From positions 110,649,908 through 110,713,907 of the forward strand of contig OX352763.1 of assembly GCA_947095585.1 (NCBI GenBank): a stretch of 64,000 nt of DNA. The letters are read 5' to 3'. Source of the stretch: Nephrocerus scutellatus. Taxonomy: Eukaryota > Arthropoda > Insecta > Diptera > Pipunculidae. The translations under genes and the position numbers were made by a program. A model generated the notes under the pieces. It saw only the letters and a list, made by a program, of their open reading frames with translations, was not told the origin of the DNA and made no database searches. This document shows, one piece after another, positions 56,024 to 64,000 of the stretch. Every line of letters begins with the position of its first letter. Within the stretch, counting starts at the first letter, position 1.

Positions 56024-57500
56024 GGCGTTCAGCCATCAGCAGAATAGAAACAGATAATGCATCAGAATTGCAAGTGGCCGTAACTATCTCTGACCGGTGG
56101 AAGTTCGATCAAACCTAGACTAGGTGGCCGCCGGTAATTTTCCTCCAATACAGAAAAAGCTAAATGATCGGGTCCCTTCCGTCCCTTCCGGGTAAGGTTG
56201 GCGCGAGGCCAATAACCTCGCCCGTAAAAAACCATATTACGGAACCCAAAATCAGCCTCGGGTACACTGATGAACGGCGACGACCACGGCAACGAAAACG
56301 GCTAAAGGTTTTAAGAATTTTCTCATGGAACGTACGCTCACTGTATAGAGATAGCCGATACCTTGTCCAAATATAATGCTGACATAATAGCAATTCAGGA
56401 GATGCGGTGGACGTGGAATGGAATGGAATCTTACAAAAATAAGACTATGACATATATTACAGCTGTCATGCAAGACATCATGTGCTTGGGGTGGGGTTTC
56501 TAGTCAGCAAAAGAATAAAACCGACTGTTATTGGCTTTACAGCAGTAAATGAACGCCTATGCACCCTTCGCGTGCGGGGCAGATTTAAAAACATAAACGT
56601 TCACGCACCTAAAGAGGATTCCCCAGATAATGAAAAAGAAGAATTCTTTGACTCAGTCGAACGGGAAATCCATTTCTGCCTTCAGTATGATGTATAAATC
56701 ATTGTGGGCGATATGAATGCTAAAATAGGTAGGGAGCCAGTATTCAGGCAATACGTTGGCACCCATAACTTACAAGAGAACACTAATGACAATGGAGAAC
56801 GAGTCATAAAGGTGGCAGCAAGGGATAATTTGGGAGTTGCGCGTAACAATATCCACAAAGCTACCTGGGTACCTCCTGATGTAGCCACTCGCAACCAGAT
56901 AGACCACGTGTTGATAGACCGCCGCCACAACCCGAACTTGATGACGGTACGAACGTACCGAGATACCAACAACTATCCACTATCTTGTTGGTGTGGTGCT
57001 CAGAGCGCGGATTCCATCATCACGAAAGACTGCATCCGCGAATCAGATTTGAGTCAACACTGATGCTCTTCGCAACAAAGAGACGAGGAACAACTACGGT
57101 CAAGCTATAGGACTCGCCATAAATGCAGGGAGAGTAAGTCCTGTCCTTTGAGATGTCGGGCGTAGAAGAGATATGGACACGTCTTAAGAATACTACTACT
57201 GTTAGTACTGCTGACTCCATCTTAGGCAGTAGTCGTAGAGATCGGAACGACAGGTTCGATGACGAATTGGCGACTGAACGAAAGAATGTTGCAACAATGT
57301 CATAAAACTCGGGCACGCGCGAAGATTGATATAAAGAGCTCAGAAGATATGAAACAGTGAATGAAAACAGCCTGGGAGAAGAAGTTCGTCCGTGAACTAG
57401 AAGATTACAAAGAGCAAGGACCGCACCAGAAGCGGAAGTTCTACCAAAGAGTCCGCGGTATGACGCAACATATACCGCGTTGCACATACTGCAAAAACAA
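56024..57500 (+). mobile_element. Family A LINE, 5' end and endonuclease
   Basis: Starts with the conserved 5' end (GGCGTTCAGCCATCAGCAG). The endonuclease then reads ILRIFSWNVRSLYRDSRY, FLVSKRIKPTVIGFTAVNER, KNINVHAPKEDSPDNEKEEF, VGDMNAKIGREPVFRQYVGT, then RNQIDHVLIDRRHNPNLMTV. It contains the D-M-N and D-H residues expected of an AP-type endonuclease, but the frame is broken several times. After the linker (GRKFYQRVRG region) it ends near 57500 without reverse transcriptase. The minus-strand frame 57556-57020 (178 codons) is antisense to it. Confidence 0.85.
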
Positions 57501-58449
57501 AGGCGCAAGAACCCAGAATTACATCTAAGAATCGAACCGATTCCGGGAAGACACAAGGTTTGTTATACAAGCTGAACTGGGAGATCTGTAGTTGTCAGAT
57601 TGCGTTTCTATTAAAAATATCATAAAAAATTAAGTGTACCTACGCTAGTGAGAAAATAAACAGAAAATTCAAAAAAAATATGTCGGCGTATTAGAAATTT
57701 AAGTCTTTTACTCTATTTGTTTACCCATTAAGAGTCAGTTTTATTCAAGGACCTTTCGTTGTTTTTCACCTAAACCCCTGCTGAAGGATTTCCGAAATTT
57801 TTTGTGGAATTCAATTTACAGCCATGTTCTTCGGCTGAAGTAAGAAAGATAGATATAGATAACAAAATTAAATTGGTTTTCTACTTTTAATTAAAATCAT
57901 TTCTAAATTTCCAATAATACCCGCAGTTATCCTCATTACTATTATTACTTTCATCAAGAAGTCAATAAACGTAAATGAAATTTCTAAATGCCCTGCCTGA
58001 CTAAGGCCGAAATAATCCCTTGCAAAAGTTTGAAAGAAAACTTCCAGGAAAAAGGAACAACCGAACAGCTGCTAGTCTATTAACAAACAGTGACTGTGCG
58101 CACAAAAATAATTAAAAGTTAATGACAGGCAATCTTCTGGGATGTCGATTGAATTCGATGGTGTGGATAAAAATTTTCACTTTAATTGAAGTTCATTTTA
58201 CGCAGCAAATTCTTTGACTTTCTCCAAAAACTGAAGTTCGGGAGCTTAATTCTATTAATGGTGTCACGAAAAGTTTACCTTCTCTTCCCTTTTACGATTC
58301 CGTTTTTTTTTTATTATAAAACATAGAGTCAAGAAAATTACCATAACTCAGTATTATGCTTTCACTCAGGACGCTACGGAAAAAGAAAAGGACATTCTAG
58401 TGACGAACAGAAGAGCGTATTGCATTTGAAGCTTAAATTGCTGTCGTCT
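57501..58449 (+). other. Unassigned DNA
   Basis: AT-rich, no gene. Confidence 0.45.
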
Positions 58450-59745
58450 TAACAGTAGAGAATGATGAGCTGGAAAACCATGAAGAGAAAAGAAGTTGAT
58501 TGTAGCGTTAGATATGACAAGCGCAACAGGCTTTAATGCCTTCAAAAATCAGAGGAAGCCACAAATAAATGTGATGACAGGACCGCAAAGGATCACAAAG
58601 CAGCTGATTGGTTGTTGGAGATTCAAATTATATTCTGTAAAAAGTTTAAACAGCTCCTTGCTAACATCGGATAAGAACTAGCTTAGGAGATGTAGGGAGC
58701 ATTTAGCCACGATTTTAAACCAGCTGGACGGTGGTGTCGCTGCTCTGTATTTAATTGCGGTACGCGAAGCCACCAATTTTTATCATCCATCGCAGCAGCA
58801 CCGAGATCCAAACCGCGATTCAACATTGAAGACAAAACAAACCGGTGGGACTTGATGGCATTTCTGCTGGGTTCCAACCAGCGCCAAGAACATCAGCGGA
58901 ACTCATAAGGAGTTCTTAGGAATTTCCCAGAAGAAAGGAAAAGTGGAATAATAATCTAACCCCATGGGAAGGAAAACTGAAAAAGCTGATGTGTCCTTCT
59001 CGCGATCTACAAAATATAAGCAAAACTTATGTTGAAGCGAATTAAAGAACGAATTTTCGATGTCTAACGCTCTGGATCTTCCTCCAACACATTGCGAAGC
59101 ATCACAGAACCATGCGTTGATTATAGGTCTCCGCTTTCCATGTAGTTCATCGACTTTGAGTAGGCTTTTGATAGCGTAAACCGTGAATTTATTTGGTGAC
59201 GTGAGGAATTCCAGAGAAACTCGTAGTTATCATATAGCAACCTATGGAAATGCTAAGTGTCTCATATGGCTAGGTATAATATGGCGTGCGGCAAGGCTGC
59301 ATTCTTTCACCATTGCTTTTTCTGGTAGTCATCAGCAATGTTATTCATGGTGCTCTAACAACCAACATCAGCGGTATACAATGGACAATGACATCGTACC
59401 ATAAACACATGGATTACGCTGTCTGGGCCTGATATATGGAATGGCGAACAAAATAGAAGTGGAAGGAAGCGGTGTGGTACTAACGATATCAGTCTTTTTA
59501 ACTCCACCGTTCATATTAATATTTTAGAACAGCGGGTCGAGAGAGTTGACCACTTTCTTTAACTGCGATGAATTGTCTGCGAGGATAAAATACCATCTCC
59601 CTAGTCAAACATAGCGCATTAAGGTAGTAGAGGAATCTAAAGCGGTAGGAATGAGTTGGTGGAAGTTGGAAGTTAGAACAGGATTTCAGACACGTTGGCG
59701 CGCAGGCGTTGTCGTCAGATGGTGCAAATACTGATTTTGCTCCTT
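58450..59745 (+). mobile_element. Family F LINE, degraded
   Basis: LLTSDKNRLRRCREHLATIL (58660-58720), then RT frames with ITEPCVDYRSPL, FIDFE-x-AFDSVNREF (59145-59195), MDYAVWA-like palm C remnant, RVERVDHF (59540) and VVEESKAVGMSWWKLEV (59630-59690). The stretch between the last two blocks is deleted. Numerous stops. It differs clearly from the copies at 8244 and 17881. Confidence 0.7.
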
Positions 59746-59924
59746 CAGTGAGAGCTAATGTGCAGTTAGCCAATTGTGGCATTAGGTTTGGAGATCTGAA
59801 CTGCATCCACTCTTATCTTCTCAGCCTTCTTTTCCAGCCTTTTCCAATTCCTCAATATTTGGTGGACAACTTGCTACACAAGAAAAAATGTATTTTTTAT
59901 TAGATTTAGATATAGTTAGGATTA

Positions 59925-59962
59925 ATGATAATATTTGGCTCAACAACCGGGGTCCGGTCCTC
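59925..59962 (-). mobile_element. Solo family A 3' end
   Basis: ATGATAATATTTGGCTCAACAACCGGGGTCCGGTCCT matches the terminal 3' block (RTPVVEPN coding) of family A in minus orientation. Only ~38 bp is certain. Confidence 0.6.
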
Positions 59963-60099
59963 CATACTATTGTTTATAAGGATTACATGTTCTAAGAGAC
60001 AGAAATGAAAAAAAGCAAGTCTCCAGTGGGCAAGATACCCAGATTGCATTAATGAATAGGAAAAAGCCCGAAATGTCCTTACATGTGACAACGGACTAG

Positions 60100-62455
60100 G
60101 TTAAGTTAGGTTAAGGTGGCTGTCGGTAGAAAAGTCGACACACTTAGACCAGTAATATTCGTTGTGATACCACATTGATCGAGAAGGTTTTTCCCGCCTA
60201 CTCGCTGAACCATTTGGTGATACGTATGAAGCGCAAGAGACTGATAATGGCAGTGTTGGTTATTTCGTTGGGCTCATCAGATGGAGCTAACCTTCTTCAG
60301 AGAGGGCTGAGCACGTACAGAGAAGGTCGAGAATGGTCTCCTCCTTTTCCTCCTCGTCCATACAGCCTCTGCAGAAGTCGTTCGAGAAAACGGCAAGACT
60401 TGCTGCATGTTTGCCTATAAGACAGTGCCCAGTAATGACACCTAATTTAGCACCGATGTGCAACCTTTTTTTGAAGGATCAGACACTTGAAGCGTTTCGG
60501 ATCCAGCTTGGGACAGATCTGCTAAGGCTAAGACAAGTTGTTCCGTCTGACAGCCTACGGTTAGTTTTTTCGGTCGAATCCTGCTGTAACATGAATTTGC
60601 ATCTTGCCATTGTTATGTTTTTGGTAAAATGTAGTTCAATGTTTGGCGAGTTCATCAGCCTTACAATTTCCCGGAATGCCTCTATGCCCATCTAACACAG
60701 GTGAATGTTGAACTTGTCCGCCATCTGTCCATGGTTGGTAGTTTAAGGCTATAATGGAGTTCGTAGATTCGTTCGTGATTTCAGGGATTTCAATACAAGA
60801 ATATGAGGATATCTTTATCTCTTCAGCTAACACAGCACTTCGTTGATAGCGATTATCTTATCCTGAAAAACCCTGCACTGAGAAGGAAGAAGGAAATAGA
60901 GACTTAGATGTAGCGTTTTAAAAAAAAACACCTCCGCAAACCCTGTCATCAGTTTTTGACCCATCTGTGTAAAAATGTGATCTTTATCTTCCAAGAATTA
61001 TATTATCTGGAGGTAAAATGGTGATTCGGAAGTTTTTGTTGAATTTGAGTTGCGGAATGGTGTAGTTTGTGTTGCCTGGTGGAATCCTAAACGAATTCAG
61101 AACAGAGGACTGACCGATTTCAATTTTGGTTCACTGGAAGATTGTATTAAGGCGAATATCTACACTTGCAGTTACGTGTCTACCGAAAATGTCGAGTGGT
61201 GTAAGGTTGAAAAGAATGTTTAGTGGAGCAGATGGAGTTGTGCGAAGTGCTCCGCTCATACATAAACAAGCTTATCTTTGGGCTTTGCTTAGCTTGTCAC
61301 GAGTTACTGCTTTTTCTAAGGCAGTCCACCATACAGCCACACCGTATAGAAGTATAGGTCTTACCACCGCTGTATATAGCTTATAAGAGGAAGACCGCAC
61401 TTTTTTTTAGATGATAAGAGTGCCATTGTGGCTTTGCGAAATCTTTCTTTTATGTTTGGTTTCCAGCTTAGCTTTCTGTCCAGAATAAGACCCCGATACT
61501 TAACTTCTTCAGAGAAAGTTAAGCTTATGCCCTTAATAGAGGGAGGGTCAACATGTGGGATTTTGTATTTCCAAGTGAATAGGTTTTTGGGGGTTTACTC
61601 CTAAACCCCAACGATCTGCCCATCTCGGTAGCTTGTTGAGAGCATTTTGTAGGAATTCCTTTAAGGTATTAGGGACGGCAATAGCAACGTCATCCGCATA
61701 AGCTTCCAATCCGCAGCCCTCCCTTTTCAGACATATCAGCAGATTATTCAGCACTAAGTTTCATAAAAGTGGGGATAGGACTCTGCCTTTCGGGATGTTC
61801 CTCTGCAGACAGATCTTTTGACAGACGTCACACGCAGTTTTGAATTGATAAATTAACTTGTGAGCAGAATTCACCAAGTGAGTCGTCTACCAATACAGCC
61901 GACAATGCATCCGCGATCGCAGATATGTTGACGTTGTTGAACTCGCCTTCAATATCTAGTGTTTATTGTATGCTCCTTGAGGTGTAGAGAATGTTTGAAA
62001 GAACGTACTAGCGTATGCAGGGCTATTTCTACAGATTTGCCCATGCAATACGCATGCTGGTCAGCAGACAGGGGTCTTCTGTCAATGGTAGTGCGTACGT
62101 TGATATCAATCAGTCTTTTTAGTGTCTTCAAGAGGAACCATAATAGACTGATCGATATGAGATATTTTGAACTAACATGAGAGCATTTTCCGGCTATAGG
62201 TATGAAAACTACATTCACTTCTCTCAAAAAAAGAGGAATGCAGACCAAATCAAGACAACCCTTTGGAATTCTCTCTAACAAAGGGAGGATAATATCCGAA
62301 GTCAGTTTCAGTTCGGCTGGAATTATGTCATCTGATCCTGCAGATTTGTATGCTTTGAAGCTATGTACGGCTCAAAGAAATCTGTCCTTATTAATCAAAT
62401 CTAACACTAAACATAAAATGGAAGAATGGCGAAGACCAGGATTCCAAGTACTTTA
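60100..62455 (-). mobile_element. Family D LINE (R1/LOA-like), RT to RNase H
   Basis: From 62455 down: ERIPKGCLDLVCIPLFLREV, NVVFIPIAGKCSHVSSKYLI, DRRPLSADQHAYCMGKSVEI, a gap, LEAYADDVAIAVPNTLKEFL (61700-61650), PRWADRWGLGVNPQKPI, a thumb region (61500-61310), and an RNase H with a GHRGIPGNCKADELAKH motif (60690-60640), near the 3' end. YADD is intact. It is the same family as 2440-4640 but extends 3' into the RNase H. Frameshifts separate the parts. Confidence 0.85.
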
Positions 62456-62544
62456 AATTGCCATTGTTTCGAAATACATGGTTAGAGATTATTGCAGGAT
62501 TTGAGGATTTAGTCTCGGCTCTCAAACTAGAAAATACTTCCCCC

Positions 62545-64000
62545 TTCGTTGTTTTTCTTTCTTTCCTTTACTCCGCGGGGGAACATAGGGCTTCTTCAAA
62601 CGCCCGCCAACGAACTCGATCTATCGCCTAAGGTTTCAAGAGACGCCACTCGGTCCCCTAGGATCTTGCTTCCTCTTCTATTGTATTTTTCCATGTCTTG
62701 CTAAGACGGCCAACTTGGCGGCTTCCTTGTGGATTCCATTTGAGCGCTAGTTTCGTAATATCGTCCGCTGGCTTTCTCGACGTATGGCCAATCCAGCTCC
62801 ATTTTCGTCGTTTGATGGTGGTCGCGATTGCTTCCTGCTGCATTACTCTCCGCAAGTCTTGTTTTGTGATAATGTCCGGCCATCTTATTCCCAGTATCCT
62901 CCTTAAGTACTTGTTGACGAAGACTTGGAGGCGCGTCGTAATTGACTCTGTGACTTTCTACGTTTCACAGCCATACAAGAGTACTGAGAGAACGTTAGAT
63001 CGGAAGATCAGATACCGGGAGATTGCGTGGAGTTCCAGATATTATTTAGCCTACTATAGGAGTGTCGCACCTTGTTTACACGAGAGCACACATCCGAGTC
63101 AGCAACACCATTTTTTGACAACATCCAGCTGCCCAAATAACGAAACTTATCGACTTCCTCATCTGATGTCCCTCAATCGAGAGATCACATGTTCCACTAG
63201 CGTTAACGCGAAGTAGTTTTGTTTTTGAGACGTTAATTTTTAAACCCACTTTGTTAGCGTGGAGTTCCAGTGAGTTTAATTTCCGCTCCATGTCATCTAG
63301 CGATTGTGATAAGAGACAGATATCATCGGCATAGTCCAGGTCTTCTACGTGGTGAAAAACATTCCATGGCAAACCTGATGGAGTACGGGTTACCATTTTA
63401 ATCACCCAGTCAACGACAATTGTGAAAAGCAATGGTGAGAGGGTGCAACCTTGCTGGACTCCCGAGTAGATGTTGAAAGGTGAGCTAAGATGGCTGTTAT
63501 GAATGACGTGGCATATTGAGTCGCGGTACATCTCCTTAATGATGTTAATGAGTTTTTCCGGAACACCATAGCTAGACAAAATCTGCCAGATCATGTTTCG
63601 GCCCACGCTATCAAAAGCAGAGGAGAGCGATACTCAACTGACTGTTCAATGATTATACGCAGGGTGTTATTTTGATCAGTACAAGAACAGTTTGGCCGAA
63701 ATTCTGCTTGCTCATTTCTCAAAATTGGCTCTAACGCATTTCGTAAGCGCCTCTAGCTATTATAGAGGAGATCACTTTGTTTATGGTGTTTAGCAGGGTA
63801 ATTCTTCTCCAGTTTTCGCAATTGCTCAAATCACCATTCTTGGGGAGTTTGACTATTAAGCCTTCTTTTAACGACGATGGAATGGTTTCATATTCCCAGA
63901 TAGCTTGATATATCGCATGCAATGTTCGCGTAGTTAACTCGACGTCGGCTTGAAGGAGCTCTGCGTAGAGTTTGTCATTGCCTTCTGCTTTACCTGATTG
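62545..64000 (-). mobile_element. Family F-like LINE, RT, runs off window edge
   Basis: From 64000 down: an N-terminal block with IYQAIWEYETIPSSLKEGLI and VKLPKNGDLSNCENWRRITL (63922-63731). Then an uninterrupted 176-codon frame (63606-63076) with LINIIKEMYRDSICHVIHNS, FNIYSGVQQGCTLSPLLFTI, EDLDYADDICLLSQSLDDME and KVGLKINVSKTKLLRVNASG. This frame contains palm motifs B and C intact. A C-terminal KRRKWSWIGHTSRKPADDIT / TWKNTIEEEARS block and a 3' tail of AAAG-type units (62545-62575) follow. It is the best-preserved reverse transcriptase palm in the window. Confidence 0.88.

Noticed and set aside
57020..57556. 178-codon minus-strand frame
   Set aside because: It is the antisense of the family A endonuclease and linker and has no motifs of its own.
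58381..58449. AG-flanked stretch considered as exon 5
   Set aside because: Translation does not resemble pentraxin strands and the family F LINE starts directly after it.

Overview
This is eukaryotic DNA, most likely from a higher fly (Brachycera). A tephritid fruit fly is my best guess. The window is AT-rich and has short phase-consistent introns beside very long ones. It has a fly-type initiator plus downstream promoter element, and most of it is decayed non-LTR retrotransposon (LINE). I see no bacterial or archaeal genes, rRNA, convincing tRNA or CRISPR. The host clade is inferred from general character and remembered repeat families; no search was possible.

Host gene: one gene can be supported, on the + strand. 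It starts at a predicted core promoter near 21130. Its coding exons are 21279-21608, 21682-21829, 46623-46716 and 51079-51199, with introns of 73 bp, 24.8 kb and 4.4 kb. All splice phases agree, and the joined frame runs 693 nt (231 codons) without a stop. The product is a secreted or membrane-targeted protein: a signal peptide, a glycine/serine-rich linker, then the first part of a pentraxin domain with its two conserved cysteines. The rest of the domain is not found before 64000, so the gene probably continues beyond the window.

Repeat landscape: I group the retroelements by shared sequence and use letters only inside this annotation. Family A is an AP-endonuclease/reverse transcriptase LINE with a conserved GGCGGTCA... 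5' end and an ATG-repeat tail (1-671, 14105-15690, 24480-27047, 28848-31053, 41692-44633, 51885-53240, 56024-57500, plus small pieces). Family B is a LINE with an FADD reverse transcriptase and an A-rich tail (7250-7706, 11949-13476, 34180-36200, 38130-39785, 47018-48620). Family C carries an RNase H (11560-11947, 34862-35790). Families D, E and K also resemble RNase H-bearing LINEs (2440-4640 and 60100-62455; 53465-54430; 17600-19620). Family F has a YADD reverse transcriptase (8244-9740, 17881-19033, 58450-59745, 62545-64000). Families J (23375-24478) and L (31055-31925) are single copies. A Tc/mariner-type transposase piece (23095-23365), a Helitron-like helicase piece (39790-40030) and a short non-autonomous repeat (three copies) complete the set. 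Every element is broken by stops, frameshifts or deletions.

Layout: 1-21100 is upstream of the gene and consists of LINE remnants separated by unassigned DNA. 21130-51199 is the gene, with intron 2 filled by nested insertions. 51200-64000 is either intron 4 or downstream sequence, again LINE-rich. The best-supported new observations are three dated-by-nesting insertions: family A into a ~120-bp tandem repeat with an 11-bp target duplication, family F into LINE K with a 10-bp duplication, and a second family F copy with a 13-bp duplication. A 121-bp tandem array made from a piece of LINE reverse transcriptase is also well supported.
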